Shown here piece after piece: positions 28,143 through 37,335 of a stretch of 64,000 nucleotides of DNA (position 1 is its first letter; the number at the start of each line of letters is the position of its first letter). This DNA comes from Tomitella biformata AHU 1821. Its GTDB lineage: Bacteria; Actinomycetota; Actinomycetes; Mycobacteriales; Mycobacteriaceae. Position numbers and translations under genes: made by a program. Under the pieces are notes generated by a model. It saw only the letters and a list, made by a program, of their open reading frames with translations. It was not told the DNA's origin and did not search any database. The DNA is taken from contig NZ_BAVQ01000005.1 in assembly GCF_000524475.1 (NCBI RefSeq), positions 1-64,000 of the forward strand, written 5' to 3'.

Positions 28143-28934
28143 CTATCGGCGGGAGAGTTGCAGCGTGACCTGGTGGGCGGTCTTGGCCACCAGGGGTGCG
28201 AGGCGCTCGAGTGACCCGGGGCTGCCGACCGTCTGGTCCGAGCCCGCGACGGGGCACAGGCTGATGGAGGCCACGGTGTGCGGCACGGCGCGGAAGGCCA
28301 CGGAGACCGACGAGTACCAGATGGGCGGGTTGGCGCGGCGGTCGATGACGACGCCGCGGCTGCGCCGGATCCGGTCGAGGTCACGATGCAGGCTTGGCAG
28401 ATTCCAGCCGAGGGATTGCTCTGGATCGTCAAGCCGCCCGGCCAGCAATCCGTTGATCTGCTCGGTGGGCAAGAAGGAGAGCATCGCGCGGGCCGCCGGG
28501 GTCTGATGCGAGGGCAGGCGGCCGCCGACGGTGGTTGCCAGATCCTCGCGGTCACGGCCGCCGAGCTTGTCCAAGAAGACTTGGTCGGCGCCGTCGAGGA
28601 CGGACAGGTGCACGATCATGCCGGTCCGCATATGCAGCTGGTGCAGGCCCTCGGCGGCGGCGCCTCGGATGTCCTCGTGGGTGCGGTCGAAACCGTCCGG
28701 GGTGCGCATGCGGTCTCCGGCGTGGTAGCCCAGCGGGGTCTGTTCCACCCAGCCGAGCTTGGCCAACTGCCCCAGCAGACGGTGGGCGGTCGATCGGGGG
28801 AGTTGGGTGGCGCGTGCGACCTCTTCGAGGGTCAGCCGTCGCGACGGACGGTCGAAAACGTCGAGGATCACGGTGATGCGGCCGAGCATCGACACCGGCA
28901 TTTCGGTGTCTCTGCGGGGGTCTGTGAGTGTCAA
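28143..28934 (-). CDS. IclR-family transcriptional regulator
   Basis: The protein of about 263 residues has an N-terminal winged HTH (SMLGRITVILDVF, then LTLEEVARATQLPRSTAHRLLGQL) and a C-terminal effector domain (about residues 90-255) with WYSSVSVAFRAVP. It is divergent from the large FAD/Fe-S dehydrogenase gene across 160 bp and so probably controls it. The start is uncertain. TTG 28932-28934 has a full GGAGG five bases upstream; ATG 28899-28901 is the next candidate. Effector unknown. Confidence 0.8.
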   Translation of the reverse strand: MTLTDPRRDTEMPVSMLGRITVILDVFDRPSRRLTLEEVARATQLPRSTAHRLLGQLAKLGWVEQTPLGYHAGDRMRTPDGFDRTHEDIRGAAAEGLHQLHMRTGMIVHLSVLDGADQVFLDKLGGRDREDLATTVGGRLPSHQTPAARAMLSFLPTEQINGLLAGRLDDPEQSLGWNLPSLHRDLDRIRRSRGVVIDRRANPPIWYSSVSVAFRAVPHTVASISLCPVAGSDQTVGSPGSLERLAPLVAKTAHQVTLQLSRR

Positions 28935-29093
28935 CGGCACCTCCGAGATGGGGCTCGTGGTCGTGGTGTCGTGGGACCGCGACCCGACCGGTAAGTGGCA
29001 CAACAGTCCCACTGTGATGGTGGGCACAGGTTAGCACGGGCTTTTCTGTCGACTTCCACGGCCAGCGGGATAGAGTCGGCGGGGGAGGCTGCC

Positions 29094-31961
29094 ATGGATT
29101 TCGACAGCGTCACATTGGTGGCGAAACTACGCGCGCACGTGGCGGGCGAGGTGCTGGCCGATGCCGGCTCCCGCGCGATCTACAGCGCTGACGCCTCGAA
29201 CTACCGGCACGTGCCCCAGGCCATCGTGCTGCCCCGCACCGCCGACGATGTGGCCGCCGCACTGGCGCTGTGCCGCGAGCATGGCGCGCCGCTGACGATG
29301 CGTGGCGCGGGCACCTCGATTGCGGGCAACGCGATCGGGACCGGGGTGGTGCTGGACACCTCGCGGCACCTGGGCCAAATCCTGGCGGTCGACGAGTCTG
29401 CCGCGACGGCGGTCGTGCAGCCAGGGGTGATCGGCGGTCACCTGCGGGCCCGGCTGGCGCCGCTCGGGCTGGCCTTCGCACCCGACCCGTCGACGGTGAA
29501 CCGCTGCACTATCGGCGGGATGCTCGGCAACAACTCTTGCGGATCGCACTCGGTGGCGTGGGGCAAGACCTCCGACAACGTGCGCGAGTTGGACGTGCTG
29601 CTCGCCGACGGCACCCGCATGACACTCGGCCCCCAGGATCTGGAGGCCTTCGCCGCCAATGTCGCTCGGCCGGGTCGGGTTGGGGAGGTCTATCGCGGCC
29701 TGGAACAGCTGGCGCAGGAGAATCTCGGCCCGCTGCGCACGGAGCTCGGCCAGTTCCCCCGCCACCTCAGCGGCTATGCGCTCCACCAACTGCTGCCGGA
29801 CCACCACCGCAACCTCGCCCGGGCCGTGATCGGCAGCGAGGGCACGTGCGCCATCGTGCTGGGCGCGACATTGGACCTGGTGCGACCGCCCGCCCACCGC
29901 GCGCTGCTGGTGCTCGGTTTCGATGACGAGGTGCGCTCTGCGGAGGCGGTCCCGGAGCTGTTGACCTGCCAGCCGCTGACGATCGAGGGCATGAGCCGCG
30001 CGATGTTCGAGGGGGTGCGCCTGCACGGCGAACGGGCGCGTATCATCTCCGCGCTGCCGCAGACGCCGGACTGGCTGTTTGTGGAGGCCGGCGGCGAGAG
30101 CCCGGCAGGGGCGGAGGCGGCTGCGAATGCCATTGCCCGGCAACTAGGTTCGACCCGCCACGTCGTGTTCACAGACCCGCGGACCCAACTCCTGCTGTGG
30201 GGTCTGCGCTCGGACGGCAGCGGCCTGGCCACACGCACCGTCGACGGGCGCGCGGCCTACCCCGGCTTCGAGGATGCCGCGGTGCCGCCCGAGCGGCTCG
30301 CCGGCTACCTCCGCGATTTCCGCGAGCTGCTGGCCGAGCACGGGCTGTTTGGCATCTCCTACGGGCACTTCGGGGACGGCTGTATCCACATCCGACTGGA
30401 CGCGGACCTCTCCAGTGCGGGCGGCGTTGCCGGCTACCGGAAGTTCCTGGAGTCGGCGGCGGACCTGGTCGCCGCACACGGGGGCTCCATCTCCGGTGAG
30501 CACGGCGATGGGCAGGCGCGCTCAGAGCTGTTGGCGCGCACCTACTCCCCGCATGTGATCGGGCTCTTCGAGCGGTTCAAGGGCATCTGGGACCCGGAGA
30601 ATGTGCTCAATCCCGGCATCCTCGCGGCGCCCCGCAAGCTCGACGCGAATGTGCGCTGGCTCGAGCTCGGCACGCGGGAAGTCCAGGTCGAGTACGCGTA
30701 TCCCGACGACGAGGGCAGCTTCCCGCATGCCGTCAGCCGCTGTGTGGGCGTCGGCAAATGCCGGGTGGACCATAGCGCGGCGATGTGCCCTAGCTACCAG
30801 GTCACGCGCGACGAGCAGCACTCCACCCGCGGCCGCGCCCGCCTGCTGTTCGAGATGCTGGAGGGCTCCACAATCACCGACGGCTGGCGTTCCACCGAGG
30901 TGCTCGAGGCCTTGGACCTGTGCTTGAGCTGCAAGGCCTGCAAGGTCGAGTGCCCCGTCAACGTGGACATGGCGACCTATAAGTCCGAGTTCCTATTCCA
31001 CCACTACGAGGGCCGCATCCGGCCGCGCGCGCATTATGCGCTGGGCCGGCTCCCACAGTGGGCGCGGCTGGCCGCGCTGGCGCCGGCACTGGTCAACCGG
31101 GCGACGGCGAACCCGGCGCTGGCCCGGCTCGGCAAGGCCGCGGCCGGTGTCGACCAGCGACGGGACCTGCCCGCTTTCGCACCGGCCACGCTCCGCAAAC
31201 TCGCCCGGGCACGCACTCCAGGCCCTGGTGGACGGGGCCAGGTGCTGCTGTGGCCCGACACGTTCACCAACCACCTGTCCCCGCAGGTCGGCATCGCCGC
31301 GATGGACGTGCTCGAGGACGCCGGCTTCGAGGTCTTGTTGCCCGGCAAGCCGGTGTGCTGCGGGCTGACCGCCATCAGCACCGGCCAGCTGCCGCTTGCC
31401 CGCCGGGTCGCCCGGCGCAGCCTCAAGTTGCTGGAACCGTATCTGGCGCAGGGCATTCCGGTCATCGGCCTCGAGCCCAGCTGCACCGCCGTGTTGCGCA
31501 CCGAGTTGCCCCGCCTGCTGCCGGACGATTCCCGCGCCCGCCAACTGGCCGACGCCACCCGCACCTTCGCCGAGCAGCTGCACGAGCACACGGAGGGCTG
31601 GACGCCGCCACGCGTGGACGCCGATGCCGTCGTGCAGACCCACTGCCACCAATACGCGGACCTGGGCGATGACGCGGACCAAAAGTTGATGGGCCAGGCG
31701 GGGATTCGGCCCGCGGAGATGGCGCCGGGCTGCTGCGGGCTGGCGGGGAACTTCGGCTTCGAGGACGGGCACTACGACGTGTCGATGGCGGTGGCGGAGC
31801 AGAGCCTGCTGCCCGCGATCCGCGCGGCTGGTCCGGATGCGAACGTGATCGCCGATGGCTTCAGCTGCCGCACCCAGGTCCGCGACGGCGCGGGGCTGGG
31901 CGCTCGGCATCTGGCGGAGGTGCTGGCAGACGCGCTTAACCAGGTGTCACCGAGGCGGTGA
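29094..31961 (+). CDS. FAD-linked dehydrogenase fused to Fe-S and CCG domains (glycolate / D-2-hydroxyglutarate type)
   Basis: The 955-residue fusion resembles E. coli YdiJ-like D-2-hydroxyglutarate dehydrogenases. Residues about 35-250 are a PCMH-type FAD domain (MRGAGTSIAGNAIGTGVV, then CTIGGMLGNNSCGSHS). Residues about 255-520 are the FAD-oxidase C-terminal domain (YGHFGDGCIH, ISGEHGDG). Two [4Fe-4S] cysteine sets follow, one in the region with CVGVGKC and one with CLSCKACKVECP near residue 607-618. Two CCG-type motifs are near the end (VCCGLTA and PGCCGLAG). It oxidises a 2-hydroxy acid and feeds electrons onward. The ATG at 29094 has GGGGGAGG upstream. The divergent IclR gene suggests inducible expression by a hydroxy acid. 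Confidence 0.85.
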   Translation: MDFDSVTLVAKLRAHVAGEVLADAGSRAIYSADASNYRHVPQAIVLPRTADDVAAALALCREHGAPLTMRGAGTSIAGNAIGTGVVLDTSRHLGQILAVDESAATAVVQPGVIGGHLRARLAPLGLAFAPDPSTVNRCTIGGMLGNNSCGSHSVAWGKTSDNVRELDVLLADGTRMTLGPQDLEAFAANVARPGRVGEVYRGLEQLAQENLGPLRTELGQFPRHLSGYALHQLLPDHHRNLARAVIGSEGTCAIVLGATLDLVRPPAHRALLVLGFDDEVRSAEAVPELLTCQPLTIEGMSRAMFEGVRLHGERARIISALPQTPDWLFVEAGGESPAGAEAAANAIARQLGSTRHVVFTDPRTQLLLWGLRSDGSGLATRTVDGRAAYPGFEDAAVPPERLAGYLRDFRELLAEHGLFGISYGHFGDGCIHIRLDADLSSAGGVAGYRKFLESAADLVAAHGGSISGEHGDGQARSELLARTYSPHVIGLFERFKGIWDPENVLNPGILAAPRKLDANVRWLELGTREVQVEYAYPDDEGSFPHAVSRCVGVGKCRVDHSAAMCPSYQVTRDEQHSTRGRARLLFEMLEGSTITDGWRSTEVLEALDLCLSCKACKVECPVNVDMATYKSEFLFHHYEGRIRPRAHYALGRLPQWARLAALAPALVNRATANPALARLGKAAAGVDQRRDLPAFAPATLRKLARARTPGPGGRGQVLLWPDTFTNHLSPQVGIAAMDVLEDAGFEVLLPGKPVCCGLTAISTGQLPLARRVARRSLKLLEPYLAQGIPVIGLEPSCTAVLRTELPRLLPDDSRARQLADATRTFAEQLHEHTEGWTPPRVDADAVVQTHCHQYADLGDDADQKLMGQAGIRPAEMAPGCCGLAGNFGFEDGHYDVSMAVAEQSLLPAIRAAGPDANVIADGFSCRTQVRDGAGLGARHLAEVLADALNQVSPRR

Positions 31962-32081
31962 GCAGGCGGTCTCGTGCGCGCTTGTCGCCCAGCTCCGGCC
32001 GGTGCTCGACGAAATCCACCTTGAGGTGCAGCACGCGGCCGCAACGTCGTGCCGTGGCGGGGGAGGAACATATCAGAGGTG

Positions 32082-33425
32082 CTAGCGCCTGCGCCGCAGT
32101 TTCGCCGCGCCGAGCAGCAGCGCCAGCGCGAGCGCCCCCGAGATCCCGATGACGGCGTACCGCATGGCCGAGCTGCCCGCGTCAACCGATCCGCCGGCGT
32201 TGAGGTTGGCGGCGGTCCCGGTCAGGGATAGATCGCCGTCGCCCTCGGTGAAGGCGCCGTCGGCCGCGACCTCGCCGGGGGCGACGAGCGTGCCCACCGA
32301 CTTCCCGGCCGGCAACGCGAAGCCGTAGTCCAGGAGCGAGGCGGCCTGCTCCCACGGCGAGACGGGGATGCGCGTGCCCTGGAGGAGGGTCACCACGAGG
32401 CGGCGGCCGTTGCGCTCGGCGGCGCCGATGTAGGTGTGGCCGGCATCGTCGGTGAAGCCGGTCTTGCCGCCGATAGCGCCCGGGTAGTTCGCCAAGAGCG
32501 CGTTGTCGTTCGCGACCCAGAAGCTGGCGTGCTCGGTGGGGACGGGCTCGATCGCCGGTGGCTCTGGCGCACCAGCGTTGACCGCCTGGGGGCGCTCACT
32601 GGCGATGGCCCGCGCGTAGGAGATCTCCTCCTCGGTCATGGGATAGCCCGGGAACTCGATGGGGCCGTGCGAGACGAGGTCCGTGAATACGGGGTCGGCC
32701 ATCGCGTCGCGGAAGATCAGCGCCAGATCGTAGGCGGAGGTCGCCATCCCCGGGCCGTCCAAGCCCGACGGCGTCGCGGCCCGAGTGTCCAGGGCCCCGA
32801 GCTGGGCGGCCAGGAGGTTCATCTTCACAACGGTGGCGTCGACGCCGCCCAACTGCCCGGCCAGCGCGTGCGCGGCGTCATTGCCGGAGTTCATCATGAG
32901 CCCGCGCAGCAGAGTATGGATCGAATACTGGCCGCCGGGGCCGATGCCGACGCTGCTGCCCTCAGCCCACGCGTCCTCCTCGGTGGCGGTGACGACGGTG
33001 TCGAGGTCGAGCTTCTGGATTGCCAATGCGGCCAGCAGCACCTTGATGGTGCTGGCGGGTCGGTGGCGGCCGTGGGGGTCCCGCGCGGCGAGCACCTCGC
33101 CGGTGTCCAGGTCGGCGATGACCCACGCGGCCGAGGTCGCTTCGAGGGGTAGCGGCGGGGAGCCTTGGGGCTGGATGTCGCCGCACGCCCGCAGCTTGTC
33201 GCCGCCGACTGGATGCGCTGGCACCGGCAGCGGGGCCGGCGACGTCTTGCCGGGGGCCGGCGCCTCGGAGGCGTCGACCGGCGGCGCGGGCAACGAACGG
33301 TACGGGCAGGTGCCCGTGTCCGCGGCGGCGGCCGGGTCGGCGTGCCCGAGAGCGGCGCCGACGGGGGAGATCGCGATTAGCGAGACGCTCAGGAGACCCA
33401 GCATCAGCCGGCGAAGTGATTTCAT
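32082..33425 (-). CDS. D-alanyl-D-alanine carboxypeptidase, DacB-type penicillin-binding protein
   Basis: The 447-residue exported protein has a signal peptide (about residues 1-33), a Pro/Ala-rich linker (about 40-90), a serine peptidase S11 domain (about 95-370), and a C-terminal helix followed by a basic tail. Catalytic motifs are S-T-I-K (Ser125, Lys128), S-G-N (Ser180, Asn182) and K-T-G in GGKTGFTDDAGHT. It trims peptidoglycan stem peptides and corresponds to mycobacterial DacB1. The ATG at 33423-33425 begins the signal peptide; a GTG three codons earlier is possible. The alpha/beta hydrolase lies 33 bp upstream on the same strand. Confidence 0.88.
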   Translation of the reverse strand: MKSLRRLMLGLLSVSLIAISPVGAALGHADPAAAADTGTCPYRSLPAPPVDASEAPAPGKTSPAPLPVPAHPVGGDKLRACGDIQPQGSPPLPLEATSAAWVIADLDTGEVLAARDPHGRHRPASTIKVLLAALAIQKLDLDTVVTATEEDAWAEGSSVGIGPGGQYSIHTLLRGLMMNSGNDAAHALAGQLGGVDATVVKMNLLAAQLGALDTRAATPSGLDGPGMATSAYDLALIFRDAMADPVFTDLVSHGPIEFPGYPMTEEEISYARAIASERPQAVNAGAPEPPAIEPVPTEHASFWVANDNALLANYPGAIGGKTGFTDDAGHTYIGAAERNGRRLVVTLLQGTRIPVSPWEQAASLLDYGFALPAGKSVGTLVAPGEVAADGAFTEGDGDLSLTGTAANLNAGGSVDAGSSAMRYAVIGISGALALALLLGAAKLRRRR

Positions 33426-33457
33426 ATCTCGCACAGAATAGACCGTGGCCCGGACGA

Positions 33458-34303
33458 TCAGGCCTCGGCAGGCTCGGATTGGTTGGCGGCGTGGTGATCG
33501 ACGAATTCTCGAATCACTCGCGCGACCAGAACGGGGTCCTCCACCATCGGCACATGTCCGACTTCCGGCAGGATAATCCGTCGGGTGCTCGCGGGCAGTT
33601 CATCGATGAACATTTGTCCGTAGAGCCGCCAGGGAATGACCCGGTCCTTATCGCAGAGCAGCAGTTGGGTGGGCGTCTGCGTGTCTTTGAGTCCCTTGAT
33701 GCCGTCGTCCCACGCGGCTGCCCACAGAATGGGCAGGATCGAGTTGCACTGCACAGCCGCCCACATGGCGCGCTCGGCCACCGCCGGCGGCACCGCGGCC
33801 GGGTTGGCCGCCACCATCGACATCGCGGCCTTCTGGAGCCGTCGGACTCCGGCCGCCCAGCCGACGAACGGCTTGGCCAGCACCATCACCGGCGCCAACG
33901 CCAGAAATGTGATGCCCAGCCGGATCGCGGGCACGGAGATCGAGGTCCATCCGCCGGCGGGCGCGATCGCGGTGACGCTGCGGGCCCGCCCACGGCGCTC
34001 CAGCTCGAATGCCACCCAGCCGCCGAGGGAGTTGCCCACGACGTGGCAGGTGTCCCAGCCGTGCTGGTCGAGGACCTGCTCCAGCCCATCGGCCATGTCC
34101 GAGATGCCCATGTGGTTCCATGCCGCATCGGGCCCACCCCAGTGTCCGGGGAGGGTCACGGCCAACACCTCATGGTCGGGGGCCAGCCGCTGCGCCACCT
34201 CGGACCACACCTCGTGGGTCATGAGGAAGGGGTGGATAAGCAAAACGGGTTCGCCCGCGCCGATATGCAGAAAAGGCCCGGGGGCATTGCGCTTAGTGCT
34301 CAT
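33458..34303 (-). CDS. Alpha/beta-fold hydrolase
   Basis: The 281-residue hydrolase has the cap-containing alpha/beta fold. It shows the oxyanion region PVLLIHPFLMTHEVW, nucleophile elbow GNSLGG (Ser about 93), the acidic residue in LLLCDKDRV, and catalytic His in VGHVPMVEDP. A substrate is not evident; it could be an esterase, lipase or haloalkane-type hydrolase. The ATG is at 34301-34303. It shares its strand with the DacB gene, 32 bp away, so they may be co-transcribed. Confidence 0.78.
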   Translation of the reverse strand: MSTKRNAPGPFLHIGAGEPVLLIHPFLMTHEVWSEVAQRLAPDHEVLAVTLPGHWGGPDAAWNHMGISDMADGLEQVLDQHGWDTCHVVGNSLGGWVAFELERRGRARSVTAIAPAGGWTSISVPAIRLGITFLALAPVMVLAKPFVGWAAGVRRLQKAAMSMVAANPAAVPPAVAERAMWAAVQCNSILPILWAAAWDDGIKGLKDTQTPTQLLLCDKDRVIPWRLYGQMFIDELPASTRRIILPEVGHVPMVEDPVLVARVIREFVDHHAANQSEPAEA

Positions 34304-34480
34304 GGCTTCACTCTCAGTCTCTTGTGCATGACCGACACTTATATAACGTCAACTCGGCCCAAGGCTATTTCACAGTAGCGGGCGCCGCCGAAATAGGAGA
34401 TTCGCAGGTAGTCCCATGGTGTTGTTGTAGCGTTCTTGCGGGATCGCCCGGGGGCGGCGGTTGGGGACCGGAGGGGAATT

Positions 34481-35284
34481 ATGCGGACTTTGTTGACGGC
34501 CGAGCAGTTTCGGCACATTTGGCGGCGCGCCGGCGGTGACACCATCCACCTGCCCATCCAGGCGCCCAGCCGGGGGCGGATGGTCAGTGACCGTGACCGC
34601 ATCGGGGCCGAGCTGAACGCATGGTGGGACGCGAATGAGGATCCGGACCTCTACGCGGCCGTCCGCGGCCTGCGGCAGAGCCCGTCCTGGCTGCAACTGG
34701 CGGGTTTCCCCGTCGGCGGCAAGCCGATTCGGGCGTTGCTCGGCGCGGGCGGCGGCGAGGGCGGGGTGGGGAGCGCGGTGCTGGCTGTGCAGGACGCGAC
34801 GCAGGCCGTGCGCGACGGCGACAACCCGGACTGGTATACGGACACCGCGGTCGATTCCGCAGGCTGGTCGCTCGAGCGCGGCGGAGATATTCGGCTCGGC
34901 GTGGGCCACCCGGCAACCCTGGTCGGCGAGATGATGGCCGTGGTGCCCGAGTTCCAGGAGGGCACGTCCCCGGCGCTGCGCGCAGACTCACCCGGCCCTG
35001 ACGCGGCGTACACCACTCGGGCCAGCACAACCTCGCGGTCGGAGCGGATCGCGGGGTTGCTCGGCAGGCGCCGGACGCAGCACGGAATCCTCTCCGCCAG
35101 CGTGGCGGACGGCGCGGGCCTGCGGGAGATCGCCCGCGTCAGCTGGGTCGACGTGGCGGGGGACGGTGGCTACCTGGTGCATGAGGACGGGCCGCTCAGC
35201 CTCAAGCCGGCCGCACATCGTGAGTTGGTGGCGGCCGCGCGCGAGCTGCTCGCGTCAGTGGAAGCGGTGCCGGGCGTCGTCTAG
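34481..35284 (+). CDS. EspG-like ESX secretion-associated protein
   Basis: The 267-residue cytoplasmic protein begins with MRTLLTAEQFRHIWRRAG and ends with a domain holding RVSWVDVAGDGGYLVHEDG. Those features, and the central acidic and Gly-rich loop, resemble the EspG chaperone family, which binds PE/PPE-type and WXG proteins for type VII secretion. GGAGGGG lies six bases before the ATG. No ESX genes are visible nearby, so it may be an orphan chaperone. The last 30 bp overlap the end of the convergent oxidoreductase gene. Alternative: an unrelated uncharacterised actinobacterial family. Confidence 0.55.
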   Translation: MRTLLTAEQFRHIWRRAGGDTIHLPIQAPSRGRMVSDRDRIGAELNAWWDANEDPDLYAAVRGLRQSPSWLQLAGFPVGGKPIRALLGAGGGEGGVGSAVLAVQDATQAVRDGDNPDWYTDTAVDSAGWSLERGGDIRLGVGHPATLVGEMMAVVPEFQEGTSPALRADSPGPDAAYTTRASTTSRSERIAGLLGRRRTQHGILSASVADGAGLREIARVSWVDVAGDGGYLVHEDGPLSLKPAAHRELVAAARELLASVEAVPGVV

Positions 35285-36229
35285 CAGGGCCATTGTCGCC
35301 ACCGAGTCCGCGAGGCTGGTGGGCATCGGCCGGCCCGCGCGGACCAATTCGGCGAAGCGGCGCAGCTGGTGTTGATAGGTGCTGACGGCGTCGAACTCCG
35401 TCACCGACCGGCGCCCGTCGGCGCGTAGGACGGTCAGGGCCCCGCCCAGGTGCGGGAGCACGAAGCCGGCCACGTCGAGCACGCCGCCCTCGCACTCGAT
35501 GCGCAGGCTGTGCGGAGCGGGGTCCGCGGCGACCATCGACGCGTGCACGGTGCCGGTGGCGCCACTGGGAAACACCAGCCGCACCGTCGACCGGCTATCG
35601 ACCCCGTCCCGCAGCTCGGCGGCGGCGGCGACCACTTCGGGCCCACCGCCGGCCCAGCGGCCCAGCCAACCTAGGACCTGCAGGCCGTAGCAGCCGAGGT
35701 CCATGAGCGCGCCACCGCCGAGCCCGGCGGACCAGCGGGGGTCCTCCGGGGGCGGCGGACGCATCGTGATCTGCGCCGCGGCGTGCCGCACCTTGCCGAG
35801 GCCGTCGAGCTCCCGCGCCAACGCCGTGTACAGCGGGTGGCACAGCTGGTGGGCGGCCTCGTGCACATGGACGCCGGCGGCGGCCGCGGCGGCGCGGACC
35901 GCGCGGGCCTCCTCGGCGGTGGCGGCGAGGGGCTTCTCGCACAGCACGTGCTTGCCGGCCGCGATGGCGGCCAGGGTCCAGCGCGCGTGCAGGGCGTTGG
36001 GCAGGGGGAGGTAGACGACGTCGACCTCGGGGTCGGCGAGCAGCGCCTCGTAGCTGGGGGCGACCCGCTCCACCGCACACAGGTCCGCGAAGAACTGGGC
36101 GCGCGCCGGGTCCCGCGACGCGACGGCCACCAACCGATGCCCGAGCGCCCGGGCCGGCAGGACCACGGCGTCCCCGCTGATCCTGGCGACGCCGAGGATG
36201 CCGATCCGCAGTTCAGGTGCGGAGGTCAC
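35255..36229 (-). CDS. Gfo/Idh/MocA family NAD(P)-dependent oxidoreductase
   Basis: The 324-residue enzyme has an N-terminal Rossmann fold (LRIGILGVARIS) and C-terminal alpha/beta domain. CEKPLAATAEEA is the family motif with its catalytic Lys. It acts on a sugar or cyclitol, or on a 1,2-dihydrodiol, but the substrate cannot be told. The GTG at 36227-36229 overlaps the stop of the TDT transporter gene in GTGA, so the two are translationally coupled and may share a substrate. Its 3' end overlaps the EspG-like gene by 30 bp on the other strand. Confidence 0.82.
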   Translation of the reverse strand: MTSAPELRIGILGVARISGDAVVLPARALGHRLVAVASRDPARAQFFADLCAVERVAPSYEALLADPEVDVVYLPLPNALHARWTLAAIAAGKHVLCEKPLAATAEEARAVRAAAAAAGVHVHEAAHQLCHPLYTALARELDGLGKVRHAAAQITMRPPPPEDPRWSAGLGGGALMDLGCYGLQVLGWLGRWAGGGPEVVAAAAELRDGVDSRSTVRLVFPSGATGTVHASMVAADPAPHSLRIECEGGVLDVAGFVLPHLGGALTVLRADGRRSVTEFDAVSTYQHQLRRFAELVRAGRPMPTSLADSVATMALLDDARHRFH

Positions 36230-37314
36230 GGCGCCAGGCTCTGGGCCGGCTCGGCCCCGCGGCCCAGCACCAGCGTCAGCCACAGGTGCCGGATCATCGC
36301 CACGAAGACCGCGGTCCACGCCAGCATCGCGAACCAGGCCTCGGCGTCGCCGATGGCCCGCACTATCGGCAGGTGGTCGGCCACCCCCAGATAGTGGCTG
36401 GCCGCGGCATACATGCCGAGCGGGAAGATGATGCTCCACAGGGTCGCGTCATAGCGCAGCGGCCACTTGTGGATGATATGGCGCCAGATGCCGGCGGCGA
36501 TCAGGATCGGGATCAGCCAGGTGCCGAACGCCCAGAACACCACGGAGCACCCCGCGATCAGCCCGCGGGTGGCCTCGATCATAGGCGTGTCCGCCATCTC
36601 CACGATCTGGGAGCCGGCGAGCACGGTGATGGCGGTCGCGCCCATGGAGACCCAGTAGGCGGGCAGTAGGTCGGCAGGCCGCTGGGGGTAGAGCATCAGC
36701 CGGGCAGCCACGAGCACGGCCACACCCGCATAGAGGAACGCGCCCACGGACCAGCAGAACACCGCGAGCATCGCCAACTCCCGGCGGCCGAGACCGTCGT
36801 TCGGCTGCAGGATCGCGGCGAGCACCGCCACCGATTGGCTGGCGACGACCCACATGAACCAGGTCCCATTCGCCCCGGAGAGGGTGGACCGGGAGGACGA
36901 GTGCAACACCGCGGTCCAGGGCACGAGGTAGCCGAGGAGGAACCAGCTCGCCGCGGCGACCGCCAACAGGCCGGCGGCGAGCGGCCACGACTGCTCCGCC
37001 AGCCTCGCGCCCAGGACCCCGGTGGCCGCGGTGAACGTGAAGAAGCCGAATCCACGGCCCGGGTCGGTGAAATCGGCGCGGAACCGCGCCCAGTGCCGCA
37101 GGATCCGCCAGCCGGTCAACAGCACCAGCAGCACCCAGGATCCCGCGGTGATCGCCAGCAGGATGGCGGAGACGATGTCGAGGCCCTTGAAATCCATCGC
37201 TACCGACAAGATCCCCGTGGCCATCACCAGTGCGAAATAGCCGGGATTGAGCGTCTCGACCGCGCCTGTCACACGCGCTCGATAGCCAGGTTCGGGTGCC
37301 AGCTGGTAATTCAC
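36226..37314 (-). CDS. TDT-family transporter (TehA / Mae / SLAC1-like)
   Basis: The 362-residue membrane protein has about ten predicted helices. Starting motifs GYFALVMATGILS and later LVPWTAVLHSS and WLIPILIAAGIWRH fit the tellurite-resistance/dicarboxylate transporter fold, in which anions or weak acids pass. The ATG/GTG start is uncertain; GTG 37312-37314 gives the first codon. The coupled Gfo/Idh oxidoreductase follows immediately. Specificity (dicarboxylate, tellurite or other anion) cannot be deduced. Confidence 0.82.
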   Translation of the reverse strand: MNYQLAPEPGYRARVTGAVETLNPGYFALVMATGILSVAMDFKGLDIVSAILLAITAGSWVLLVLLTGWRILRHWARFRADFTDPGRGFGFFTFTAATGVLGARLAEQSWPLAAGLLAVAAASWFLLGYLVPWTAVLHSSSRSTLSGANGTWFMWVVASQSVAVLAAILQPNDGLGRRELAMLAVFCWSVGAFLYAGVAVLVAARLMLYPQRPADLLPAYWVSMGATAITVLAGSQIVEMADTPMIEATRGLIAGCSVVFWAFGTWLIPILIAAGIWRHIIHKWPLRYDATLWSIIFPLGMYAAASHYLGVADHLPIVRAIGDAEAWFAMLAWTAVFVAMIRHLWLTLVLGRGAEPAQSLAP

Positions 37315-37335
37315 CTCTAGAAATCTACTGGCAGC

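Noticed and set aside
31962-32081. Protein-like minus-strand stretch (VLHLKVDFVEHRPELGDKR) between the FAD dehydrogenase and DacB genes
   Set aside because: About 35 codons with no recognised family, no start and no ribosome site. It may be a gene remnant, but the evidence is too thin to annotate.
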